A stretch of DNA of 64,000 nucleotides from Litoditis marina (taxonomy: Eukaryota > Nematoda > Chromadorea > Rhabditida > Rhabditidae): positions 24,154,639 through 24,218,638 of the forward strand of contig OZ038436.1 of NCBI GenBank assembly GCA_964036275.1. Direction: 5' to 3'. A program made the position numbers and the translations under genes. Below, piece by piece: positions 33,307 through 45,645 of this stretch (position 1 is the first letter of the stretch; each line of letters starts with the position of its first letter). Under the pieces are notes generated by a model, which saw only the letters and a list, made by a program, of their open reading frames with translations, was not told where the DNA came from and ran no database searches.

Positions 33307-33641
33307 TCAAAGTCTGAGCCACTGGTTTTCTTTGATATGAATGTGCCATTTCTCATCCCCCTTTGACCTACTATCTGAGAACAATGCGGGATTGCCAGTA
33401 AAGTCGTCCATGTCTTCTTCGTCATCCGCTTCGGCGGGGACATCGTGAACAAGCACGACGTCGGCGTCCCCATCGTGAGCAGCAGCTCCATCTTCGACGA
33501 CGGCAGCGACTTCGTGACGAGCAATAACAGCGTCGACCACGGGGAGATCATCTAAGACGGGCGCATCGGCACCTGGAGCAGCCTCTCCGACATCGGCAAG
33601 CAGCACGGGGTCAACACCCCCTTCGGGCACCGTCTCCGCCT
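33307..33641 (-). CDS. Acidic, Ala/Val/Asp-rich terminal or internal exon
   Basis: After acceptor TTTGATTTCAG the frame AETVPEGGVDPVLLADV runs open to a stop at 33307, through an Asp/Glu-rich centre. A donor-like ATA|GTAGGT inside could instead splice to 32999. The block is much more GC-rich than its surroundings. Low complexity prevents a family call. Confidence 0.4.
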
Positions 33642-34493
33642 GAAATCAAACACGGATTATTGTACAACTACCCAAGCTTGTGACCATTTTCAGAAATGTT
33701 CGGGTCAGCTCAACCTCTCAGTTCGACTCGAACCGACCTCATGACACTTGAAATTAAGATTTTGTCAACTGCTCACGTGCCTGCTCTACGAGAACTTCCT
33801 AAGTCGTATTTTGTTACTTATTGTGTGATGTTTTGAATGTAAATACGTGTGAATTCCTGGGCTTTCTGGAGCTTCAAGTTCGTTCGGACATTTGAAACAC
33901 ATAGAGTTATTTGCGTGAGCTAGAAGTCAGGCACCGTAGCAAAGTCTTATGAAAAGGTCATCTTTGAGCTGAACTATCTGGTCACCACCTCGCCCAAATT
34001 TGGGTCACCTGCACTATAGTTACACATACAAAGTTGGCAAATATGTGGCCAGAATGTGATCAGGCGCTCGATCAGGTTGAGCTCACAATTTTCAACTTTG
34101 CTACGGTGCCAGGTCTTATGGAGTGTTTCATATGAGTAGTATATGTCACTGGTTTTGACTCAGCGCAACTGGTTTTAACTCACTTCTCTCAAGTATCCAA
34201 ATCAACTCACCACGACCCCAATTTAACTCTCACAAGTGACCATTTTTTAGTCAGTCCCTCAGAAATAGTCATGCACTATTTACGTTGTCTACAATGGTCG
34301 TCTAGCTGATCTGCGCGGTAGATAAAAAATTTCCATAACGAGAGCGCGAAAACCAATAGAGTCATGAAGTGAGTAAATGTACAGAAATAGTATTTTTAGG
34401 TAAGTTTCAATCGTTCTCACTCTATGTATCAGAAACAACTCACCTTTTGAGACTTAGTTGTTACATTTTTTTTAAATTTCTTGCATTTGACAT
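33642..34493. other. Non-coding sequence
   Basis: No exon or repeat recognised. Confidence 0.4.
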
Positions 34494-34980
34494 GCTACAT
34501 AGCATACCGGAGGCAATCTCGAATAGAGCCATCTGGGTTGTCTTTTCAACTCGATGCCAAACTATACAATTTCACTAAAAAAAGATGTGGACATGCGTTT
34601 CTCGCGCTACACGCAAAGCGGCAAAATCGCCAAAAAAAATAAAGAAAACCTTTCTAAATAATACTAAATATTGTGGGTGCGGTTTAGTTGTAGGACAAAC
34701 AGTGATGTCGAATTGAGTGGAAAACAGGCTCGGCACGCATGCTCTGAATATGAGTGTTTAGTGAAGTAAGAGCGCACGCGTGCATGAGGCGCGGCAAAAT
34801 GTGAAGAAAATTTTTCTGACTATGGAAAAAAAGTGTGTAATGGCTATCTTTTGGAACATTATTCTTCCGGTGCTTCAGAATATATCTCCTTTCTAGAGGT
34901 CTTTCACTAGAAAATCTTACATTAAGCGTCAATCATATCTTTTCTCGACGAACCAAACAGGCTGAAAAGCCAATAAAACA
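34494..34980. repeat. 487-bp direct duplication, copy A
   Basis: Reads as identical to 35519-36005, offset 1025 bp. Both copies produce the same spurious reading frames. The end of the block overlaps the first unit of the 155-bp array. Confidence 0.93.
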
Positions 34981-35520
34981 TACACACTCGATGACATTTC
35001 TCAAATATGACACGTTTTCGGCCAGGATATTGGAAAATATCACCTTACAAGAGCTTTTTTACTAGAAAATCTTACATTAATCGTCAATCATATCTTTTCG
35101 CGACGAACCAGACAGGCTGAAAAGCCAATAAAAATTACACACTTGATGACATTTCTTAAATATGCCACGTTTTCGGCCAGGATATGGAAAAATATCACCT
35201 TACAAGAGCTTTTTTTACCAGAAAATCATACATTAATCGTCAATCATACCTTTTCTCGACGAACCAGACAGGCTGAAAAGCCAATAAAAATTACACACTT
35301 GATGACATTTCTTAAATATGCCACGTTTTCGGCCAGGATATGGAAAAATATCACCTTACAAGAGCTTTTTTACTAGAAAATCTTACATTAATCGTCAATC
35401 ATACCTTTTCTCGACGAACCAGACAGGCTGAAAAGCCAATAAAAATTACACACTTGATGACATTTCTTAAATATGCCACGTTTTCGGCCAGGATATGGAA
35501 AAATATCACCTTACAAGAGC
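34905..35520. repeat. ~155-bp tandem repeat, about four units
   Basis: GACGAACCAGACAGGCTGAA recurs at about 34946, 35101, 35257 and 35412. Units are about 95% alike, with the last ending TTACAAGAGC where copy A' begins. Confidence 0.92.
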
Positions 35521-36005
35521 TACATAGCATACCGGAGGCAATCTCGAATAGAGCCATCTGGGTTGTCTTTTCAACTCGATGCCAAACTATACAATTTCAC
35601 TAAAAAAAGATGTGGACATGCGTTTCTCGCGCTACACGCAAAGCGGCAAAATCGCCAAAAAAAATAAAGAAAACCTTTCTAAATAATACTAAATATTGTG
35701 GGTGCGGTTTAGTTGTAGGACAAACAGTGATGTCGAATTGAGTGGAAAACAGGCTCGGCACGCATGCTCTGAATATGAGTGTTTAGTGAAGTAAGAGCGC
35801 ACGCGTGCATGAGGCGCGGCAAAATGTGAAGAAAATTTTTCTGACTATGGAAAAAAAGTGTGTAATGGCTATCTTTTGGAACATTATTCTTCCGGTGCTT
35901 CAGAATATATCTCCTTTCTAGAGGTCTTTCACTAGAAAATCTTACATTAAGCGTCAATCATATCTTTTCTCGACGAACCAAACAGGCTGAAAAGCCAATA
36001 AAACA
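35519..36005. repeat. 487-bp direct duplication, copy A'
   Basis: Second copy of 34494-34980. It is cut short at 36005, where a foldback element starts. Confidence 0.93.
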
Positions 36006-37654
36006 TTCGTGAAAAAGTGGGAACCAGATAGTGCGTGAGTTGTGTTTGGTTTCGCCGATTCCAATAAAAAGTGAACAATACAAAGCACACTCGGTTATTT
36101 CGCATGGTAACTTTACCTAGAGACACTGCAAGTTCGGAAACGCAACAAAAGGAGAACAATACGCAAACCTACGTATGAACACTACAGTACCTATGTCTTC
36201 CGAATGTCATTCGGAACTCTCTTCAATTCTCAAACTTTTATTTTCGTTCTTTTATGAAAATAACACTTCCCTAGATTTGTACTTATAGAAATTATCGGCA
36301 CGTAAAAGATTGAAAAGTAAGAAGTGCGTGAATAATCGATTATGACAATTCACATACTCAACTACGCAAATCCGTTAGTTAGAAAATACAGCAAAAGGCG
36401 AACAATACGCATAGCTACGTTAAGTATAATTTAAATTATTCTCAATTAATGTTATTATCCATTTCCTTCTCTCTCTTTCCTACTGTCATCATCTTTTTAT
36501 GGTTATCCTAATAGTTTATTTAACTTTTCTAATCTCATTCACATATATCACGCTAGATAAATTTACTACCATTCTGTTCACAACTCACTGGTTGCGGCTC
36601 GTTTTTGTTATTGTACGGGCATGGTACACGTACCAAAGCGATGACAGTAAACTGTGTTTAAAGTGGGAGAGTAAGCAACGTGAATAGTTATTTTTACCAA
36701 AGTAACCGGCATACAAATTTCACTGAAAAGCGAAAAATAAATCTTGTTCTGAGAGAGAACTCAATTTTGATTATCATTGCTTTCATGATGATCGACAACT
36801 TTTGACAGCACAATGTTAACTGACCTTTATGTGGGTTGTCTGCTGTTTGTTACACGCAACTCATGCCGACAGGAAGAGGTCAGGAATGATTGGGTACTTG
36901 CTATCGTATCGTAACCCTGTTTGGTCTAGCATACTTGGATGCTCAACACTATTATAATTTGCTATTACAACTCTATTTTGTGAAACTATGTTTAGACGCC
37001 TAACATTTGCTACCAGTGTTCGTGAGCGTAATTTTTTATCAGGTAATAATAAGTGCACTCGCCGCAACCAGTGAGTTGTGAACAGAATGGTAGTAAATTT
37101 ATCTAGCGTGATATATGTGAATGAGATTAGAAAAGTTAAATAAACTATTAGGATAACCATAAAAAGATGATGACAGTAGGAAAGAGAGAGAAGGAAATGG
37201 ATAATAACATTAATTGAGAATAATTTAAATTATACTTAACGTAGCTATGCGTATTGTTCGCCTTTTGCTGTATTTTCTAACTAACGGATTTGCGTAGTTG
37301 AGTATGTGAATTGTCATAATCGATTATTCACGCACTTCTTACTTTTCAATCTTTTACGTGCCGATAATTTCTATAAGTACAAATCTAGGGAAGTGTTATT
37401 TTCATAAAAGAACGAAAATAAAAGTTTGAGAATTGAAGAGAGTTCCGAATGACATTCGGAAGACATAGGTACTGTAGTGTTCATACGTAGGTTTGCGTAT
37501 TGTTCTCCTTTTGTTGCGTTTCCGAACTTGCAGTGTCTCTAGGTAAAGTTACCATGCGAAATAACCGAGTGTGCTTTGTATTGTTCACTTTTTATTGGAA
37601 TCGGCGAAACCAAACACAACTCACGCACTATCTGGTTCCCACTTTTTCACGAAT
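36005..37654. mobile_element. 1.65-kb foldback element with ~595-bp arms
   Basis: Left arm 36005-~36598 and right arm ~37060-37654 are near-perfect reverse complements; unique centre ~36599-37059. Starts ATTCGTGAAAAAGTGGGAAC and ends with its complement, matching the ends of the 23525-24252 element. No transposase ORF. It interrupts the 34.5-36 kb repeat block. Confidence 0.92.
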
Positions 37655-38365
37655 TGTTCTCTTTTTGCTAGTTGTGTAGTCACAACGGAAAAGACCAAAG
37701 CAATGGTTTGCATTTTAAAAGTCTCACTAAAAACGACCGTAACTATATTTTATCTTCACACCGATCTTTTCCTAACTAAATTTTTGAGAATATCGAGAAA
37801 AATTTATATGTTCATTTTTAAAACTGTACACCCCTGGCGAAATTTTTCCAAAACAAACTTTATTAACTCATGTTGAAAAACTCAACGTGGATAATGTGAA
37901 AACTGAAATATATATGAATCAATACATGAATGGATGATCAGAACAAAATTGTCGTATTTCATACATTTTGCACCACTTCGTTGATCACTGCAAGCTAGAA
38001 AATTTAATTCATGAGATCGTTAAATCTTCAAAGAAGTGCTTTTGGAACATAACAGTTTTGGATCAGTTTTGCAACTGATTATAATAATACTGTCTAACTT
38101 GCTCGATCAACCCAGCTGTAAACCAGTTATATTCAAACTACATTTTGATTACTGTTAAACATTGTACAAACATCGGAGAGGGAGACCATCTACAAATGTG
38201 TCTTACATGCCTCCATGTCTACCCACTAGGCGCCATTTTACCGGTTGTCGTTTGAATATAATCGATTTGTGCAAGTGGAGGTAGAAAACGGTGATTGGGA
38301 CCACTCATACTCATACATGTAACTGCTGACTAATTGTAGTAATAAGCAATAATAAGACCCGATTT
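37655..38365. other. Non-coding sequence
   Basis: No exon or repeat recognised. Confidence 0.4.
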
Positions 38366-41300
38366 TCAAGCCACAATAATTTGGGTTGGCGATGTGAATA
38401 GACACTTTTTGACGATGCAAAACATGAAAACAAAAACAACAATCGTTGCTCCTACTATGAGGACCCATTCCAGTTTTGAAAAATTCAACTCTTGCATGTC
38501 CGCAAGGTTGGAAAAAATCTGACTCCTTCGGTTGTTTGACTCCTTCAGCTCCTTCCACAGAGGGTCGTCTTCCAGCTTCTAAAAGTTCAACATAGTATGA
38601 AACAAACCGGAAAATTATATTCACTGGTAAGCGAACAATGCCATTGCTGCTCACTATGTTCAATAATGGCGTAGAAAATTCTACATAACCACTGTGTATT
38701 AGTTTTAAAAAAATTCCTAAATATAATTATTTCCAAACGTTTCCCCACTAAATATAATTATTTCCAAACGTCACTTTGCACTACAACATAATTATAAACT
38801 GTATATTTCAAATGGACTAAATTTATCTAATGTCGGGAACAGAAATTACGAAAAAGTCGACTTTTCCTGTTCATTTTGTTTGCCATTTCAAAATGTAGCA
38901 TAGTTTTCGTTATCGTACTGCGTCAGCTAAGTTTAACTGTTACCAAAATACTTGTTCATTATCACACCATATTACCTGCACATCGAGATGGAGAACATGT
39001 GTGTGACCGTCGTGCATGCCTTTCACGGTTTGATTTCCAATACTCGCGAGTTCACCATATTCCAATCGCATGGCAAAGGTGCCCGAGGTCGGGACTTCTC
39101 TGTTCACAATCTTCTGTGTCCCATTGTTATATATGGAGTACCTCTGAAATACGGTATTCACGCCAATTAGTTTAGTCAACCTATACGGCTGATGTTTGTA
39201 GACTGTATACAGTATCTTATCGGCGGCCAACGACGTTTGCTTTCATATATTCACAAGGTCACTTGTATCAGTTAGGTTCCTTTTAATGAATGAATGTGTT
39301 GTGGGTGGGTAAATCAAGTATTTGACTCAATCAAGTTGTATGACATTAATTTTAGTGCAAAATAGCAAATTTTGAAGTGGGAGATGAGAGGTTTCTGACA
39401 TCTCTGTTGGTAAATTTTGATCGATTCAAAGGATTAATCACCTTCAATTTTGTAGCAACAATCTCGTAATCGTTGTTTTTTCTTATCAAAGTGAACGTTG
39501 AGCTAGCGTTCTCTTTCCTGATTTGACATCCATTTCCGGTCCTGAACTCACAGACTGTGGAATTGGTTTGGCGGCACCAAAATAAACGTCCCTAGAATCG
39601 AATAGACCTCACATGTTTGTTAGTTGAAAAGTAAAGCAACTTGAAAAACATGTTTTCAGCAATATTGCTGTTTCACTGATATTCCTTATAGTTGCACGCT
39701 TTTCTGCATGTGAAGAAAAGGCTAGTTCTGCCGGTAGATGTATTTTTCCTGCTGTAGTAACCGCCGTATTTCTAGAATTGAAACGTTATATGTTTTATAA
39801 ACCTCATGTGAAATGTCAAACTCATTTTTGAATTTTAGATGTTTAACTCACCTTCATGTCACAATCGTTTTTGTCCACAGGGGTGTAAACTCCGCTCTTA
39901 GACCGGATGTAGAACGGCAAATCATAATACTGATACACTTCACCTTCGTTCGTAAAAGACCCAACATGTGAGATCTGTAATTTTGAATATATGGAACGTG
40001 TGGCCTATGAACTTTGTTTTGAGGTCACCGGTTTGTGAATCACCTCGTTACATACATCTTTCTAGTAGCTCTCTGTTAGTTCAATGAACGTTCAAATTCG
40101 AATTTACAAGAATTTTAGCTAGTTCAAAGGCATAGCAAAGTTGTCAGTCTTGCACTTACCTTCATGAGATCGCCACTTATCCGGTTTTCTGAATATCTGT
40201 AGCAGACATTCATCGTTACCAACATCTTTCTGCAGCCTCTCACCGTCACGTGAAGTTTTTCAGCTATCTCCACCGAGCTGGCAAACGACAGACCTGCTCT
40301 TTCAAGAACGACCTAAACGTAATTACATGTATTAACTAAGTATATTCAAAATTAAATGCATTTTCCAACTTTTAGTCTGATAAACTCACAACATCGTATA
40401 TCTGAATGAAAAATGACAGAACGATCGAACTGATAATTGTCAATTGTGCAGTAAACTAGTTTCAATGAGATTAAAAGCATAACAGTAAGTTCATACATTG
40501 AATTGTGTGGTATAACACACTAACTAACTTCGCTCAGCAGTGTCTTGTCCAGTAGGAAGCCAGATAAATGTCCCGAAAAGAAGAGATCATATAGAGCCTG
40601 GCGGTAATCAACCATTCGAGCGCGGTTTTCGTGCCGAGCGAGAATTCTGAAAATAATTTACTAGATTTTCAGAGAGTTTCGCCCAAAATCAACCTGAAAA
40701 TCGACCCGTACTTTACCCAAACATTGTATTCAGTCTTGTATGTAACACTTGGTCTGCTTCAGCATAGGAACTGTGGAAAATATAGGTTCATGTTTAAAAA
40801 AAATATGACCGTAAATTCTATGAATTTTAGATGTTTAAGTAAAATATTCGACAGTTTAAAACAGCAATTGAAGTTCTGAATTCACTCACTTTTGCATGAT
40901 GGACACTGTGGTGTTGAATTCCTGAAGTGCCTGCTCTAGTTGCTCAATTCTAGCTTGCATCTGGTTAACTCGTCTACTCAGTATCACTTGGTTTACAAAC
41001 AAGCCTGACACGGAGCCTATCGCTGCCGCGCCAACCAGCACAGGAAGGAATCTTTTCGGCCGTGTTCCTAAATGAATTAACAATTTAGAAGAACCAATGC
41101 AATTTGCATTGTAAACAATTTTGACGGCTATCATAGAGTCTCCATACATCAGCTGACTTTTCTGGTCATGTCAGCTCAGAGACTTAATCATTACAAATTA
41201 ATAAATTTTACTAATAAACACCACATTCTGTGGGCTGGACTGATTTTTACCATTTGCTCCTATTTGTCACCTGAGTTATACTGATACCTCTTTCCTAGAA

Positions 41301-42072
41301 GAAACCTGGTGTGTGGAGCTACAGTGAACCGACTTTTCAGTTTTGCAACAGCAAAACATCTTTCATAGAACAATGTCGGGTTAACTGCGATTAATATATA
41401 GGAATTTCTTTCATGTTGTGTTTACTTGAGAAAAGCTAACCGATATTTTTCGATGTGGCGCAGTAGTTATGAATGGTTTCCATCAGTTCCTCTTGAGTGG
41501 GTAGGTCTTTATCAAATAGGTAGACAGACGTTTCCTGGCACTCGACTTCTCCTTCTTTCTCCATTCTAAACGTGCTAGTTTATCTCTGTTATTTCTGAGA
41601 TAAATTCGTGTGAATTCTACCTAACGATTCATAATGCTGAAATAGGCTATTCACAACAGTTCAGGCCTAAATTATTGTCCGTGTTCGAGCTTTTCAATGA
41701 CTGTTCTCAAATGGAATAATCGATATTTCAAATTTGCTTGAGTTCGCAAGAGATAACCATTCTCTGATTTATAAAACCTATCGTTCTATCGTAATTCGAA
41801 CGAGTTTTTGAGTCAACGGGAGAATGAAAAAGACTGTATTTATATAGTAATCAGCGATCTTTGATCGTTCAAGATTACCATTTTGAACATAGAATTGAAC
41901 CTCATTCCAAATTCCCCTGATTCTTACTTTTACAACGATTGGAAATAACTAACACTGCGTCACCGAGAAGTTCTTCAACGAAACCGTCATGCCGTACAGG
42001 TGTGTCCCTCGAGAGCGCACCCACCATTGACGATGTAGAAAGTAATAGTAGAATTAGATGAAGCATCCTCAT
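38366..42072 (-). CDS. Multi-exon envelope-like type I membrane protein gene
   Basis: Inferred exons on the minus strand: 42072-~41931 (ATG and a clear Leu-rich signal peptide), ~41588-41440, ~41070-40888, ~40646-40530, ~40315-40160, ~39975-39850, ~39590-39450, ~39145-38985 and ~38580-38366. Layout: signal peptide, short N-terminal part, an RPKR furin-type site followed at once by a Gly/Ala-rich hydrophobic segment, a heptad coiled coil, a cysteine-bearing ectodomain with NST/NGT/NQT sequons, and a C-terminal transmembrane anchor with a short cytoplasmic tail ending in TGA. This is the order of class I fusion/envelope proteins. The introns suggest a host-retained gene rather than a fresh insertion. 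No gag or pol lies beside it. Family assignment is inference from layout; a purely cellular protein is possible. Confidence 0.5.
38698..38772. repeat. Short tandem duplication
   Basis: AAATATAATTATTTCCAAACGT occurs twice, separated by about 10 bases, in an intron of the envelope-like gene. Confidence 0.8.
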
Positions 42073-42599
42073 ACTATCTGTGAATAGAGATGTTGATTAT
42101 ATCAATAAGTAGGTTCTATGTAATTGAGCGAGATGTAAAAAAGAAAAAAAAAACAGATAATTTGCGTGGCATTCCCGTGGAGCCTTTCAACTATATATGG
42201 GTTGATAATCACTGAATATTTATTATGAATGTGGAAAAAGTAGACAGTAATTCGAATGAGTTTCACATGAAGAAATTGGCAGGTAATTTATATTCTATAT
42301 ATATACACTTTTCTGTTAGTATTATGTAACAAATTTGAGCATATGTTTACAATCCGAGAATGACGCGACAGATAATGTGTTTTTTCAGCAACAAAGCACA
42401 TAATAAAAACATAATATTCGAGACCTTAGTTAACAATTAGTTGAAATATTTACACGATTGCGAGCATTGCTTGCTGTTTTCAATGTAGCATGATGATGCT
42501 GAGTTTCCTATAATGAGTAAGATCTAAGTATAGTTCATTCCGATTACACGCTTAAACGTATTTTCCCACAGTAAACCATTTGAACTTCTATTCTTTCCT

Positions 42600-43190
42600 C
42601 ACTCGTTCATGTTTTGATACATTTGTAAGTAGCAACTCACTATACTATTGTTTTCGATGTGAATTTTGTAGGAAAATACGCGTTTGAGGTTTTGAAGTCG
42701 TACTGTAGCGGCATTTAAAACAATGAAATAGACTATATGTGAGATTGAAGTACGCATAACACAAGTGATTAGACAAGAATCAGATACAGACGGCATCTGA
42801 ATTCAACAAATACTTGTAAGTAGCAACTCACTATACTATTGTTTTCGATGTGAATTTTGTAGGAAAATACGCGTTTGAGGTTTTGAAGTCGTACTGTAGC
42901 GGCATTTAAAACAATGAAATAGACTATATGTGAGATTGAAGTACGCATAACATAAGTGATTAGACAAGAATCAGATAGAGATGGCATCTGAATTCAACAA
43001 ATACTTGTAAGTAGCAACTCACTATACTATTGTTTTCGATGTGAATTTTGTAGGAAAATACGCGTTTGAGGTTTTGAAGTCGTACTGTAGCGGCATTTAA
43101 AACAATGAAATAGACTATATGTGAGATTGAAGTAAGCATAACTAAAGTGACTAGACAAGAAGCAGATAGAGATGGCATCAGAATTCTTCA
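42600..43190. repeat. 191-bp tandem repeat, about three units
   Basis: Units with AAGTAGCAACTCACTATACT recur every 191 bp. They are nearly identical, so expansion is recent. The repeated open frames (all starting about 191 bp apart) are by-products. Confidence 0.93.
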
Positions 43191-43798
43191 ATTACTTGAA
43201 ATAGTATGTATAACTTGATTAGTTCCTATAACTTGGTTATTTACTTATCTATGACCTCAAACCTGTAAAGTGGTGAACTGATTCGTCCACGTACTAGAAT
43301 GGCAGTTGTGGGTGAATGAGAGAACAGTTGGGGTGTGGCATACTATACGTCTCTGCTACAGATATGCGTTTAGGGTCACCCATCTGGCCGAAAAGTTCAT
43401 GAGGTCAACTCAGGCCGGCTTATCAAATGTATCGTTCTGTGGCAGATGTTTACAGACAGATTGTAATGTTGATTAAAGGCACCGTACCGCTAGAGCCTGA
43501 CAGATGAAATAATTTATCAGTATATGACAATTTAGAGATGTTTTTCAGATTTGTAATAGGGCGCAAACCGAAAATATTAAACATCCTCATTGTTATCCGC
43601 GTGTGTTTCATTCACTCTTGCACCAGTTGGGATGTTGTGAACCACGACACACACAGTGTTTAGCAATTCTACAACTAAGAGTTAATTTCACCGTATGACT
43701 GAGCAAAATGCATCTCATGAAATCCATATCATTAAGTTTTAGCAGCACGGCCCTCATCAACTACATCTCACACAGAATAATTCGCGGTGAACAAGAAA
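43190..43798. other. Downstream flank of the Helitron gene
   Basis: No exon seen. A Helitron 3' terminus (short hairpin then CTRR on the minus strand) should lie here or further left; I could not fix it. Confidence 0.35.
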
Positions 43799-45475
43799 CT
43801 AAACTCGGTCAAAAAACATCATGTACATATTACTCATGAACTTCTTCATGCGTCTAGAACTACGAACGGTCGTGTCACTTATGTTGTCCCAGCCGTCGTC
43901 ATTTCGCACCCAAGCTTCATAGTGACCATGTGTTGGGGACGCTCCTTTGTGCTCTATAGACGATGTTAGCCTCCATCTCGACTCTTAATGAATAAAATGG
44001 TTGTGATAGTTACTCTAAGGTCGTTGTTTTATTTGTTGCAGAACTTAATATTCCTCTCACTCTATATCGTTCTTGAAGGAACTATTCAAACAACTGGCCA
44101 AGTTTGAAACAGTAAGGGGCAACTGTGAGCCACATGTTCGCAACAGTTTGATTAAAACTGGTCGGGATGTATACATGAGTTAATCAATAACCACATAAAC
44201 GAAAACTCACCGAACATTGGCTGTACTGCGCGAGGTCCAGGTGAGAGTTGTATGGTTGTTTTCATCAATCGCATGTTGTGATAAACAAACAGCGGCATAG
44301 TCATGACTAGATGGTTGCATGTTTCCGGAACAGTGATCAACTTTTGCTCTGTGTGTTCTGTCCGTATGCCGCACACATCACAGTGTCTAGTAAGCACCAC
44401 TCCTTGGTTTGTTTGATGTTGTATAAGGTCAGCGAAGGAAATTGTCAAAGTAGGCGAAGAAGGTGGACATGTCAAAGAGAGCATGACAAACTCTTCGACT
44501 TGTCCAAGAGTTTCCTGGAAGAGTTACTAGTATAATTAGTGGAACATTTTCGGAATACTATTTGGTAGTGTTTCAAGTGTAAAGTTGGCGCACCTATGTT
44601 ACATATTATTGTTATGATGTTTAAAAACGTTTCCAGTTCAGTTTTTGGTCTGCGAAGAAAACATACCATATTTGTTTACTAGAAAATTACCGAGAAACTC
44701 AAAGTAGTGCTCACGTTGTTGCAGCTTCCACAAACACATCTCAACTGTTGTAAAAACGTGTACTGGTTTTGTACTTGTTGTGGCAAGTGGGGTAGTAACT
44801 GATCGAAGAATTCGGACACGTCCTGCTGCCCGAAACTCAAATCAGTTCGACCATGTCTTCCTATGAATATAATGTTTAATTGAATAAAATTTGTTCCTAA
44901 ATAGGTCGTTCAACTTTTGCAATCTCAAAAACACAAACAAAATTTTTTTCAGTCAATTGTGTAATTAATGATTAATAAATAACACAGCAACACTTTGATT
45001 GCTTATCAATTAATCAAGTTATTGGAAGAAGTCTTTTTGATCAGGCTTACCTTAATTTTGATTTTACGAAGCATTTGTTTACCAATCATTTTAAGTCGTT
45101 TATGTTGAGCATACTATAACTTGTTTGGTGACGGTAATCAATTAAAAGTGTTTGCCCACCATCAAAATATGAGAGTAGTGTCCGCGATGAAGTCAAACCA
45201 GTAGAATTGATCAACGTTGATAGTTGGTACAATGAATTTTCTTCTTCTTCAGGGGCAACAATATCTTGTTTCACAGAACTCGAACGTAAACATTGCACCA
45301 CACTGTTGCAAAAGCACATTGTACCATTTCCATTTTCCAGAAGCAAATGATTGGTTTGGTTTTGTTGATTTGCTGCTTCTTCAACAGTGGGCAGAACTTT
45401 TTTCGGGGCTTTCTTTCTCGGGGCAGCAGTCTTCCGGGCTGGTTTTTTTGCTGGTGGACGTTCCACTCTGACCAA
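43799..45475 (-). CDS. Ubiquitin-specific protease (USP/C19) domain at the C-terminus of the Helitron protein
   Basis: Exons: 45475-~45100 (Lys/Pro/Ala-rich linker, then the Cys box GTMCFCNSVVQCLR); ~44862-44735 (QQDVSEFFDQLL and a CVCGSC zinc-ribbon half); ~44515-44213 (CDVCG, second half); ~43999-43799 (His box EHKGASPTHGHYEAW, then GWDNISDTTV, TAG stop). The intron from helicase exon end 45646 to 45475 joins phase 0 to phase 0. The joins 44735/44515 (phase 0) and 44213/43999 (phase 1) also fit. Catalytic Cys, His and Asp are present. The join from the Cys-box exon to 44862 does not close cleanly: a TGA lies at its end, so an exon boundary is unresolved or this copy is damaged. It would remove ubiquitin from proteins; its use to the transposon is unknown. 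Confidence 0.82.
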
Positions 45476-45645
45476 CTGAAACGTTTTCATTACTGTAAGA
45501 AGTCTTTCACTGTAATAATTTTTAGTATTAAATTATAAATGCAGTGAAGTAGATTAATAGAACCTTTCATGGAAGTAGATTAATGGAACTTTTAATGAAA
45601 GTAGATTAATGGAACTTCATAAGGCTGAAACCGTGAATGTTTCAC

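Noticed and set aside
34684..35957. Identical 82-codon minus-strand frames
   Set aside because: By-products of the 487-bp direct duplication, without splice or domain support.
36499..37160. Same hydrophobic frame on both strands
   Set aside because: It lies in the foldback arms, so it appears twice in opposite directions. No gene context.
42599..43178. Three similar minus-strand frames starting 191 bp apart
   Set aside because: They come from the tandem repeat; the period is not a multiple of three and no domain is seen.
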